From: Aureobasidium sp. EXF-3400
Lineage: Eukaryota; Ascomycota; Dothideomycetes; Dothideales; Saccotheciaceae
Length of the DNA: 22,230 nt
Direction: 5' to 3'
Assembly (NCBI GenBank): GCA_024195585.1
Contig: SWBL01000544.1
Span: 1 to 22,230 of the forward strand
Position numbers and translations under genes: made by a program. Numbering within the stretch: position 1 is the first letter of the stretch; each line of letters starts with the position of its first letter. Shown here piece after piece: positions 1-9,323 of the stretch. The notes beneath the pieces are model-generated. The model saw only the letters and a list, made by a program, of their open reading frames with translations. It was not told where the DNA came from and did no database searches.

Positions 1-93
1 TGGGCATCCCGTCCGCTCTGCCATACATAAGCAGTTGAACGGCAGATTAGTACTACGGTGGGTGACCACGTGGGAATCCCTGCTGCTGTATGT
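1..93 (+). rRNA. 5S ribosomal RNA, 3' portion (truncated by window start)
   Basis: This is the last 93 nt of a 5S rRNA gene, the small RNA of the large ribosomal subunit transcribed by RNA polymerase III. The fungal 5S core GGGCATCCCGTCCGCTC and the internal box C region GGGTGACCACGTGGGAAT are both readable. The 3' end GTATGT (88-93) would pair with the ACATAC 5' end seen in the copy at the other end of the window. A T-run at 93-96 and another at 104-107 fit Pol III termination. The missing 26 nt lie outside the window. Positions 1-72 are identical to 22159-22230. Confidence 0.95.
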
Positions 94-107
94 TTTGCGC
101 TTCTTTT
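93..107 (+). terminator. RNA polymerase III terminator of 5S gene
   Basis: TTTT at 93-96 overlaps the end of the 5S RNA, and a second TTTT lies at 104-107. Runs of four or more T on the non-template strand are the standard Pol III stop signal. Confidence 0.7.
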
Positions 108-263
108 GCTCGCTGGAGAGAGCGGTTGAACAAATGCTCTTCCCATCTTTTTCCAAGAGGAAGAAATCATTAGCTTGGTTTTCGTTCTTTTGCTGCTTGA
201 TAGCCGCATTTCAATGACAAACCTGCAAGACTAGATCTATGTTGTTTTCTGTGTATCAAGTCT

Positions 264-1880
264 CTATCTCGACATCAATCGAGTCTTGAACAGTTCCCAG
301 AACCTCAGACACGATCGATGCATATTCGTTCCCTCGACCCAGAACTCGCCGAAACTGTCCTCAACCGCCACATCCACCTTAGCCACCCTCTCTTCCCGTT
401 TCAACCCACACAACGCACAAGCCTGCGTACTCGTAATAGCGCCTTCAGAACCCTTAGCCACACGCACTGGAAGCGCATCCCCCAACTCAGGCACACTGAG
501 TTTTACTCCATGCACAGAAGCACCAGTAACTGCAGTTTTTAGTCTTCCTGCTTGCTCTCGCCACACAGACAGCACAACTTGAGCTTCGGTGTCTTCACGG
601 CCGGCTTCGGATTTGTCGAGGCCGGTGAGTTTCATGCCGCCGCTGCGGCCTGAGCTTGCGGGGCCGATGCTCATGCTTTGAGCGAGGTGTTTGTCGCGCT
701 TCCAGCGGGATTTACGGCCGGCGAGGATGTGACCGAGGACGTGAGTGAGAGTTATGTAGCTGGCGAGAAAGGTTTTTGTTGCTGTTTGTGAGAGGAAGTG
801 GGATTTGTGGGTGGTAGGGAGGGTGCTTAGGGGGTGGAGGAATTGTTGGGCTAGAGTGGTGAGGACGGGTGCGAAGATCGATAGGAGGACTGAGGGAGGT
901 GGGATGTTGGATGGGGCGACGCCAGTAGTTTTAGGGAGGGTGGTGAGGTCGCCTAGGATATCTACTGGTAGTTGGATTTGTGAACTTTCTTCTGATACGT
1001 TCGTTTGTGATGATGGTTGTTTTGGCTGAGGCTGTGAGATCTCAAAATCATCCCATGCATCGTCGTTTGACAGTACGGATTCTTGACGAGATATGGCATT
1101 AGGACGCGCGACTGGGGGGTTGCGTGTCGCAACTGCTGACTTTGGTTTCTTTGCCGGCCCCGACGGTTGGGTTGTCCTACCTGTTGTCTCCACTGGATCG
1201 TCGAAACCTAACAGATCCACTGCTGATGAAGGTACAGTTGTATGTGATGGCTTGGTTGTTTTCGGCTGGGATAACGGGACGGAAGACTTCGGTGCTTTGC
1301 TGCTGACAACTGGCGTCTCGCTCGTCTCAAAATCTCCAAAGTCGTCCTCATCGCCCCACGAACCTACGACCTCTGCATCTTCGAACTCGTCATATTCATC
1401 TGCATCGAACAGAATATCTGCGAAGCCTGCCATAGGGTGATTACTCGGTAATTGACTGGCCTTGGTCGCTTTCTTAAGGATGACCGGCGGGCCAGAGCTT
1501 TTCTTCGCTGACTGGGGAGCAGGCTTCGGAGCGGGCTGTGAAGCAGGCTTTGAAGGGGGTTTGGGAGCAGACTTCGGAACGGGTTTGGGCTCAGGCTTGA
1601 CTTCTTTCACAGGCGGTGTAGGAGCCCTGGTCTGAATCGTTTGGACGCTGTGTGGAGGCTCTGATTCCGGCTCCTCGAAATCGCCAAAATCATCATCGTC
1701 GTCATCCCATGGATTGTCGTCCTGATTTAGTGCTTGTGTAATAGGCGCTTGAGCTGGATGTGTATTCGAATTGTAATTCGACTGTAGTAGAGAAGGTTGC
1801 GTTTGAGTGGTGGTATAGTTTTGACTAGGAGTATCCTTAATAGCAAAATCCCCGAACTCGGCCAAGAGATCTTGAGACAT
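264..1880 (-). CDS. Aftiphilin-like acidic FGDF-motif protein (clathrin/AP-1 trafficking, inferred)
   Basis: Single exon of 538 aa, starting at the Met in an MSQDLLAEFGDF context. Seen: EFGDF at residues 8-12, DDFGDF at 63-68 and 179-184, and WDDFE at 276-280. There is a clathrin-box-like LLGFD at 223-227 and a Lys/Pro-rich low-complexity linker at about 90-135. A helical region follows at about 330-390. Near the C-terminus a possible metal site, Cys488-x2-Cys491 and His521-x2-Cys524, ends the protein. Known: FGxF/DFGDF motifs bind the gamma-ear of AP-1 and related adaptors in aftiphilin-type proteins, and yeast Laa2 has similar acidic motifs. Inferred: an accessory factor for AP-1/clathrin vesicle formation at TGN or endosomes. 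It shares a 271-bp divergent promoter with a TBC1D5-like gene. The gene being real is near certain; the family assignment is motif-based. Confidence 0.8.
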   Translation of the reverse strand: MSQDLLAEFGDFAIKDTPSQNYTTTQTQPSLLQSNYNSNTHPAQAPITQALNQDDNPWDDDDDDFGDFEEPESEPPHSVQTIQTRAPTPPVKEVKPEPKPVPKSAPKPPSKPASQPAPKPAPQSAKKSSGPPVILKKATKASQLPSNHPMAGFADILFDADEYDEFEDAEVVGSWGDEDDFGDFETSETPVVSSKAPKSSVPLSQPKTTKPSHTTVPSSAVDLLGFDDPVETTGRTTQPSGPAKKPKSAVATRNPPVARPNAISRQESVLSNDDAWDDFEISQPQPKQPSSQTNVSEESSQIQLPVDILGDLTTLPKTTGVAPSNIPPPSVLLSIFAPVLTTLAQQFLHPLSTLPTTHKSHFLSQTATKTFLASYITLTHVLGHILAGRKSRWKRDKHLAQSMSIGPASSGRSGGMKLTGLDKSEAGREDTEAQVVLSVWREQAGRLKTAVTGASVHGVKLSVPELGDALPVRVAKGSEGAITSTQACALCGLKREERVAKVDVAVEDSFGEFWVEGTNMHRSCLRFWELFKTRLMSR

Positions 1881-2151
1881 GGTGAAGAAGTTTGCTTGTT
1901 TTTCCAGTCTCCAGAATCACTCGGGGTCTTTTTCTTCCTCGGTCACTCCTTCCGAGATGGCAAAAATGTTGTTTTGATGTTCTCACGGAGGATTCGGAAG
2001 TGGCCTCGTGGTTAATCGGCGTTTGTGTCTATCTCGAAATGTTTGCCTTGTTTGCTTGTGACGTCGGTCAACCTTCAACGGTCATGCCTGACTTGGTCAC
2101 TCTATCTATAAACAACAATATCTGGACTTCTGCAAGAAACATATTCTGAGT
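1881..2151. promoter_or_regulatory. Divergent intergenic promoter (aftiphilin-like / TBC1D5-like)
   Basis: The 271 bp between two outward-facing start codons must carry both promoters and both 5' leaders. TATAAA occurs at 2107-2112, only 40 nt before the start at 2152, so its role as a TATA box is doubtful. No other clear site was seen. Confidence 0.6.
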
Positions 2152-4612
2152 ATGAGGTCCCTCGGTGAGGCAAGAGAATCCTGGCAAAGTCTGCAGTCAC
2201 ACGGGTCCCTGGCCGACCTCAAGGAAGCCATCCGTACCGAGAATGAGCCTGACTCATTGACCAAGTCTAGGTCGCTTCTCTGGAAGGTCAGAACCATTAC
2301 GTGTTGCAAGAATAATCTGGACTGATGATCCGAGCAGATTTTCCTCTTGTTCGAGGGGCTCGATCATTCAGAATGGCTACAGCGATCAGCAGATTCGCGT
2401 TCCGCATATGCCTCAGTGCGCTCGCATCTGCTGCGAGGACTTGAACATCCAGAAGAGGTTTTGGGCTCGAATCTGGACCCACTAAGTGAAGATTCCGAGG
2501 TATACTACATCCACAATCAAGAATGACAAACACTTCCATCTCACTGATAGCTAAGTCTTGAAAGTCTCCTTGGGCAGTTCTACGACAAGATGAGGCATTG
2601 CGTGCCGAGATCATGCAAGATGTCGACCGATGCATGCCCGACAACATCTACTTCCGACAACCACAAACTCAGACTATGCTGTTGGATGTCTTGTTTGTGT
2701 TTTGCAAACTGAATCCGGATGTTGGATACAGACAGGGCATGCATGAGCTGCTAGCTCCTATCCTATGGGTGGTGGAGAAAGACGCAGTGTCGAGCAAAGC
2801 CACAGATGACTCTAGCGTAGAGGACAAGATGTTGTGTCACGTCTTTGACTCTGACTTTGTCGAGCATGACACTTTTACACTGTTTGGCATTGTCATGCAA
2901 GGAGCAAAGTCTTTCTATGAGCAAGCAGCACACACTGCACCCTCGAAGCTTACTACCACCCCAGCAAAACCTGCAGCAACACTCGAGAACCCGATCCTCA
3001 CCCGGATACACAGAATCTTCGACGAGTTCTTACCTCACGTAGACCCGACACTTGCACAGCATCTACAGGAAATTGATCTGATACCTCAGGTTTTCCTCAT
3101 GTCAGTTACTGGTTGATGAGCACAAGACAGCTTTAGCTAACAATTCACAGGCGATGGATTCGACTGTTGTTTGGCCGAGAATTTGGATTCGATGATGTGT
3201 TGAGCATGTGGGATGCCATCTTTGCTGATGATCCAAGTCTCGAGATCGTAGATCTCATCTGCTTGAATATGCTGTTGAGGCTACATTGGGAACGTAAGCA
3301 ACTACCCTCTGCGAAATCTGGTTGCTTGGTATAGAGAAGCTGACCCATGGCAGTAATGGACGCTGACTACAATACGGCACTCACCCTTCTACTGAGATAT
3401 CCCGCTCTCGAGGATGGAAAGATGCCACAGGAATTCGTGACCAACGCAGTATACCTGAGGAACAACTTCACCCACGCAGGTGCAAGCACACTCGTCGAGA
3501 AATACTCAGGAAGACCTTTACCAGAGCCTACAGAAACGCCTACGAACACACTACGACCTTCCATGCCAGGAAGTCTGCGAATGCATATGCCAGCCCGAGG
3601 ATCGAGTAACTTTGAAGACATGCTTCAAGGAGCGGCCAAAGGCGTCCTTCAACGGGGCGAGAAATGGGGCATTAACAAGGCCTTCCGTGATGCTATGGAC
3701 GAGGTGCGCAAGGGCGTCAGAGAAATACAGGCTGCGCAAACGCCTCAAGCACCATCGAGACACGCACGTGGGTTATCAAGACAGAGTGGGACATCAGACA
3801 GATCGGCGAATCCGAGTCTGCAACTTACGGTTCTGGAACAACGCAATGCGGCACTGTCGAAGATGCTCAAGAAAGCCATTGACGACCTTTGGGCCTATCA
3901 TGAGACCGCTGTAGGAGGCAAGGCATCAGAAGAGGACTCATTAAAGGGCTTGAGTATGGCAATTGCAAAAGTGCAATTCGTACAAGTTTATCTCGAAGAT
4001 GCATCAGTACCTCTGTCCGCAGAAGAAGACGCCAGCGAAACCGCAAAAGAAGAAGCTATCGAGGTTACAGAGGTTCAAGCGCAGATCAAAGAGCCGGCGA
4101 GCGCCCAGATCGACAACAAACCTGCCACCCAAGATACAGAGGAGCCAGCAGATACCAAATTGGTTGATGAGGATGCAACGAAATCTGCCGAGGTATCTGC
4201 TCAACAAACCAAAGATCCTGCACCAGCGAAGACCACGAAAACAGCCGACATACCGCTCGACTTCCACACACCAAGGCCTACATTAGCACAATCATCATTC
4301 TCATGGATGCTAGGACAATCTCCAGAGGCGAGTGCTAGCAACTTTGCTCAAGCGAAAGGGTTGGCACCATCAGATATACGACGACGCAGCAAAGGCTTCT
4401 TGTTCGGCGACGAGGACGATGCGAGGGCAGGAAGCCCTGAGAAGAAGAAAGACAGCAAGAGAGGAAAGGACAGGAAGAAGCAGGTCAAGAAGGAGGTACT
4501 GTTCGAGCAGGAGCCTGTCGAGGAAGAATTCGACCTCGGCGCCCTCGAAGAGGAGAAGAAGGCAGGGAAAGAGAAAGCAAAGGCTGGAGCCGATAGTATT
4601 AAGAATAAATAG
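2152..4612 (+). CDS. TBC-domain Rab GTPase-activating protein, TBC1D5-like
   Basis: Five exons: 2152-2286, 2338-2499, 2565-3100, 3151-3293 and 3354-4612, giving 744 aa. Introns are 51, 65, 50 and 60 nt and keep frame exactly. The TBC domain covers roughly residues 15-330. The arginine-finger motif reads IMQDVDRC (Arg121) and the glutamine-finger motif GYRQGMHELLAP (Gln156). QGMHELLAPI and the later RWIRLLFGREF are typical of the TBC1D5 branch. Known: TBC1D5 is a Rab7 GAP that binds retromer and controls endosome-to-TGN recycling. Inferred: the same role here. The C-terminal 300 residues are low-complexity, Glu/Lys-rich and end in a highly charged tail. Donors GTCAGA (intron 1) and GTCAGT (intron 3) and the acceptor AAG (intron 2) are unusual, but exon translations continue the family without a gap. 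The start fits the MRSLxEAR-type N-terminus of fungal homologues. Confidence 0.9.
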
Positions 4613-4786
4613 TGAACAAATGTGGTGGTCATAATGAATCATGTATCTCTAATTATGCTTCAACTAGTAGGAGTGTTCTGTAGAAATGGTAATTGGCCTA
4701 AGTGTAGTACAGTACTTTGGTCGTGGTAGATTAATGAGGTGATGCATTTCATTTGGCGTGTGGTTGCTCAAGGCTTTTTAGTTCTT

Positions 4787-5851
4787 TTAGTTCTTTTTAG
4801 GGGCCTTCTTTTGTGCCGCCAGGTAGTCGCCCCAGCCAGGACCGGTGAGCTTAGGCAGGAACTTGCCAACTCTCTGCTGGTAGATCTTGTACTCTGGGTA
4901 TTTCTCAGCGCTCAGCTTCTCAGTAAGCCAAGTGCTGGATTGGAAGAGGATCAGGTACGACATGGCGCCAACACCGGTCCAGTTGTACAACGACGAGGTT
5001 TCGAGGCAAGACCATTGGTACAGAGTGACCCAGATGAGCTGCTCGCCGAGGAAGTTGGGGTGTCTAGAGTAGCGGAAGAGACCTGTGGCGTTGAAGCCTG
5101 GCTCGAGGTCCTCACGGGTCCAACCAGCGGGAACCTTGGCCGTCTTCTGATAAGCGTGCTTGGCCTTGTGGAAGTTCCACTGCGAGCCGTCGGCAAAGAA
5201 CTCGAGAACAACAAGTGCCATAAGGCCACGGGCGAAGATGATGTCGGTAGTGTTCATGCCCTGGCCAGAGACGCGAGAGGCAAGCATGAGAATGTAGGTG
5301 GGAGTGGTGACCATGAAGAGCAGAACACTCTGGGCGATGCAGATGAACAGGATGTTGAAAATGAAGAAGAGCGGGGGATTGACCCAGCTGCGCACTGTTT
5401 CCCAGCGGTAGTCCTCGGAGCCAACGCTGTAGCCACCTCTGCGCCAGTAGTTGAAGGTCAGGCGAATGGACCAGCAGATACTGAAGGCCATCACGTTGTC
5501 GAGTCTCTGAGTAGGCAGACCATTCATGCGGGCCCAGACATCGTAATGAATGTGGTAGACGGTAGGTAGCAAGCTCCAGCAGCGGTCGACCTGCGAGTAG
5601 TTCTTGTTGATCTCGGATGCGACCAAGAAGATGGGTGTGATTGCCAAAGCAAAGGCAAAGGCGGAGATCAGAGGGTTGGTGGACAGGTAAACATGCTTGA
5701 GGGCTTGGGTGTCAAGGCCTGCCTGTAGGATCTGCTGAGGCAGCGTGTAGAGTTGGTCGACGAAGGGGAGGACTGTCTTGCTGAAGTCTACGGTATCGGC
5801 GAGCGTCTTGACGAGAGGCAGCGCCGTACCAACTGGTGGAGGAAGCAGCAT
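4787..5851 (-). CDS. DUF1295 multi-pass membrane protein (steroid 5-alpha-reductase-like superfamily)
   Basis: Single exon of 354 aa from the Met at 5849-5851. The frame is open further upstream to a Met at 5935, but the extra 28 residues are Ser/Cys/Arg-rich and unlike the family, so the inner start is preferred. Several hydrophobic segments are visible, around residues 58-78, 118-132, 160-183, 203-220 and 293-306. The C-terminal hallmark RYSRHPNFLGEQ lies at 260-270, followed by a Tyr-rich EKYPEYKIY region. Known: DUF1295 proteins resemble steroid 5-alpha reductases and isoprenylcysteine methyltransferases, are membrane embedded, and mostly lack a proven substrate. The C-terminus APKKN is lysine-rich but is not a canonical KKxx signal. 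The stop codon lies in a tandem 9-nt repeat that supplies a second in-frame TAA. Convergent with the TBC gene, 174 bp apart. Confidence 0.88.
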   Translation of the reverse strand: MLLPPPVGTALPLVKTLADTVDFSKTVLPFVDQLYTLPQQILQAGLDTQALKHVYLSTNPLISAFAFALAITPIFLVASEINKNYSQVDRCWSLLPTVYHIHYDVWARMNGLPTQRLDNVMAFSICWSIRLTFNYWRRGGYSVGSEDYRWETVRSWVNPPLFFIFNILFICIAQSVLLFMVTTPTYILMLASRVSGQGMNTTDIIFARGLMALVVLEFFADGSQWNFHKAKHAYQKTAKVPAGWTREDLEPGFNATGLFRYSRHPNFLGEQLIWVTLYQWSCLETSSLYNWTGVGAMSYLILFQSSTWLTEKLSAEKYPEYKIYQQRVGKFLPKLTGPGWGDYLAAQKKAPKKN

Positions 5852-6122
5852 ATTGATTCGTGAACAAGGAGAACAATCTGGTGTGATTGAGAGGTGTGAA
5901 CGTGGAATTGACACGCGAAGGAAGCTCGAAAGCAACAGACCAGGAAACCGCGATCGACAACGACATCAAGTCGTCATGCCAAGCATCACGAAAGGGTCCT
6001 TCTAGCGCTCGGACCGTGCCGCTCCATCATCTTGTCCCGATCAGGCAGCGGCGCGGCTGCAACTCGACGACTCGACCATCGAGCAACACAATGGTCTGAA
6101 TAAGTCAAAAGTGCCCACAGAG
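5852..6122. promoter_or_regulatory. Divergent intergenic promoter (DUF1295 gene / topoisomerase III)
   Basis: 271 bp separate the two start codons. The region is GC-balanced and contains no TATA box or repeat that I can defend. It must hold both 5' leaders. Confidence 0.55.
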
Positions 6123-8425
6123 ATGGTGACCAAAGTTCTCTGTGTGGCAGAAAAGCCTTCAATCGCGAAAGCTGTGGCTGGCCATCTTTCGGGCGGTTCA
6201 TCTCGAGTTGTAAGCTTCGCCTATTCCGCCACTTGCGACTCACTCGTCCATTTATGCATTCGTATATACTAATTCGGGCCACAGTCTAACACACGCACGC
6301 CATGGCTCAAGAACTACAGTTTTTCGTACAACTTCCCTACCTGGGGCCCCTGCGAGGTAGTCATGACGAGTGTTGCTGGCCATCTTCAAAGCACCGACTT
6401 TGCGGCTGACTTTAAGAATTGGAGATCTTGTGATCCAGAGCGTCTTTTCGAAGCCCCTTTGATTACATACGTGCAAGACGACAAGAAAGGCATTTCTGCC
6501 AACATCGAAACACAGGCCCGTAACGTACAGATTCTCTTCATCTGGACCGACTGCGATCGAGAAGGCGAGCACATCGGCAGTGAGATCAGAGAAGTAGCTC
6601 TGAATAGCAACCCTCGATTGAGACAACCTGGAAAGGTTGTGCGAGCTCGCTTCTCAAACATCGAAAGAGCCCATATCATACAGGCTGCTCGCAATCCTAT
6701 TCCGCTTGACGAGAACTCGGCGAATGCTGTTGCTGCCAGAATCGAGCTCGATCTTCGCATTGGTGCCAGTTTCACACGCTGGCAGACCTTGGAAATCTTC
6801 GAGTACCTCAAAGCTCGAGGCGTGTTTTCTCCAGACGAGAAGAAAATTCTGAGCTACGGAGGCTGTCAATTCCCTACACTCGGTTTCGTTGTCGACAGGT
6901 ATTTCATGGTCAAGAACTTTGTTCCTGAACCTTACTGGGCGATCAAAGTCACGCATATCAAGGATGACATTACTGTCAACTTCAGATGGGCTCGCATCAA
7001 CCTTTTTGATCGAATGGCTGTGATCGTCATCTTCGAGAGATGCCTGACGGCAAGGTATGCCAAAGTCATCAAAGTACAGACTAAGCCTGCCAGTAAGTGG
7101 AAGCCTTTACCGCTTACGACTGTTGAACTGCAGAAGATGGGCAGCAGGTTCTTGCGCATGGATAGTTCAAGAGTCATGAAGATTGCTGAGGACCTCTACA
7201 CTCGAGGGTTCATTAGTTACCCAAGAACTGAGACAGATCAATTCGACAAGGGGATGGATCTCAGAGCTTTGGTCCAGAAGCAAACTCAATCACAATCTTG
7301 GGGACCGTTCGCTCAGAAGTATGACAACCTTAGCTTCTCCGACCCCAATACGTGCTAACAGATCATAGTCTTATGAACGGAGGCTTCAACCAGCCGAGAC
7401 AAGGCCGCAACAACGACAAGGCCCATCCGCCAATTCATCCGGTCAACTTCGTCACGCCTAACGCATTGAACAATCAAGACGAGCGAAAGGTATACGAATT
7501 TGTGGTCAGAAGGTTCCTCGCCTGCTGTAGTGAGGATGCCAAAGGTTCTCGCGATGAGGTCGGGATTCTGTATGGAACCGAGATGTTCAACGCCTCCGGA
7601 TTGTCAGTGCTTGCAAGGAATTACCTAGACGTCTACCCCTACGACAAGTGGACTAGCACACAACAGCTTCCACAGTTCCAGGTCGGAGAAACGTTTGAGC
7701 CGACCGAAGCAAGAATGACTGAAGGCAAGACAAGTCCACCTGGATACTTGACGGAGCCTGATCTCATTGCACTCATGGACGCGAATGGCATTGGCACTGA
7801 TGCTACAATGGCCGAGCACATTGTCAAAGTGAAAGAACGCGAGTATGTCATGACACGGCCTCGGACCCAGAGAGCCCCTGCGGAAGAGGAAGATGGAAGA
7901 GAGGAAGGCGAGGCACCGCCTGTTCAAGAAGATGATGATGATGGTGGAGGCCGAGGCGGAGGCAGAGGACGTGGTCGAGGTAGAGGAAGAGGTGGCAGAG
8001 GTGGCCGAGGTGGAGGAGCGGGCGGACGTGGCGGAGGGCAGCAAGGAGGTGTACAAGAATTTATTCCAACGACACTGGGCGTAGCTCTTGTCAAAGGCTA
8101 TGAAGACATGGGGTTCGATACGAACTTGAGCAAGCCCTTTCTCAGAAAAGAGGTAAGTCTGCACCTATCGAATATCAAGAGACTCTACTGACGATCGAAA
8201 CAGATGGAGATAAAAATGAAAGAGATATGTGCGGGAACCAAAACCAAAGGTGATGTGGTGCATGAGAGCCTGGACATGTACAGGGATGTCTACATCAGAA
8301 CCAGACGGGGCATCAACATCTTGAAAGCAGTTAGTATCACGAACAACGCAAAAACGAAGAAAAGCTGACGTATGGCGGAACAGTCGGTCGACAGATATGT
8401 GCCGGGTGCTGGCGGCAACAGGTGA
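6123..8425 (+). CDS. TOP3: DNA topoisomerase III (type IA)
   Basis: Five exons: 6123-6209, 6285-7318, 7369-8152, 8204-8329 and 8384-8425, giving 690 aa. Introns are 75, 50, 51 and 54 nt; the first has a perfect TACTAAT branch site. Toprim residues are Glu10 (VAEKPSIAKAVAGH) and the acidic cluster TDCDREGE (Asp118, Asp120, Glu122). The catalytic tyrosine is Tyr341 in GFISYPRTETDQF, which becomes covalently joined to cleaved DNA. A conserved DKAHPPIHPV follows in exon 3. Known: Top3 works with a RecQ helicase and Rmi1 to dissolve double Holliday junctions. An acidic then Gly/Arg-rich insert (RGG-type, about 7900-8050) sits between REYVMTRP and FIPTTLGVALV, inside the catalytic body. As in yeast Top3, there are no C-terminal zinc fingers. 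The last exon codes for only 13 residues. Confidence 0.95.
7936..8050 (+). repeat. GGN/CGN-rich tract encoding RGG repeats within TOP3
   Basis: A purine-rich run of near-repeating gga/ggc/cga/aga codons encodes about 38 residues, almost all Gly and Arg, preceded by a short Asp run. Trinucleotide-like repetition suggests length polymorphism between strains. It is in frame and has no stop. Confidence 0.85.
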
Positions 8426-9323
8426 TGGGAATAATGATAGGGAATCAGGGATTCGAAGAAGCAAGCGCAAGGAACAAGCAAATGCAGTCGCAAGCAGCAC
8501 CACAGAGATAGCAGACTGTACATCGACGGTTACCTACCGAACACAAATGAGTTTGCTGTCGACAGCGTATTCGGCCTCGATAATCACTCTTTACTGCGTA
8601 CGACGGCATTGACTTTGTGAGCTCTCATTTTTACACGCTCCGGGATCATAGTTCATAGTTCAGTGGGATCACTTTTCAACCTCGGTCCGCGTGAGGAGTT
8701 TCGGCCGGAGGATAGACATCAAGTGCGGGACTGCAAGACCATGACAAAGATGGTACAAGCGAGTCTAACAGGCGGATGCAGGACAGGCGGTAAACAGTGT
8801 TCCAAGGGTAAGATGGTGTGTGTGGACATGAGACAGAGGGCGCGTGGTGATCACCGGCTGTTTCTAGACCGTTAGAGCGTCGTAATAACGTTCGCATCCG
8901 GGCGTTGTTTTTGACAAGAGAAACCCCACACGAAAGGGGAAAAGAAGGGTTAAAGTTGTTGATGCAGACGAACGTCGACGACAGGTTGCATTTGAGACGC
9001 ATACCCTTCCCCTCATTATTGTTCCTTTTGACAGGCCTTGTCGAGCACGCATCATCGTTCTTTGATTTGCACGTCTCGGATTAGGCTGACGGGTCTTGCA
9101 AGGGCATTTGAGATTCATCCGAGATTTTGACTCTGGACCGCCGCCACTCTCTGTGCACGAGCCCGCAGGTCACACTGATCTCTGTTGTTGACTCTCTGCT
9201 GCTTTGTCGACGTGCTGCTCATTCTTGGATTGTACGAGCGACCCGGTACTCGCATTCTGCCAATCTCTTCGTCGAGTTGTTGGGGTAGCGGCTCGAGCAT
9301 GAGTTCGCCGGTATGCAACAATC
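8426..9323. other. Intergenic: TOP3 3' flank and PAS-kinase promoter/leader
   Basis: About 900 bp with no convincing gene on either strand; the short frames lack codon bias and homology that I recognise. It holds two stress-response-element cores, AGGGG at 8935-8939 and CCCCT at 9009-9013. No tRNA or repeat was seen. Confidence 0.6.

Noticed and set aside
4739..5569. 276-aa open frame on the + strand
   Set aside because: It is opposite the DUF1295 gene, whose protein shows clear membrane segments and family motifs; the + strand translation is charged and unlike any family.
7625..8164. 179-aa Ser/Thr-rich frame on the - strand
   Set aside because: It is the antisense reading of the TOP3 exon and its Gly/Arg repeat.
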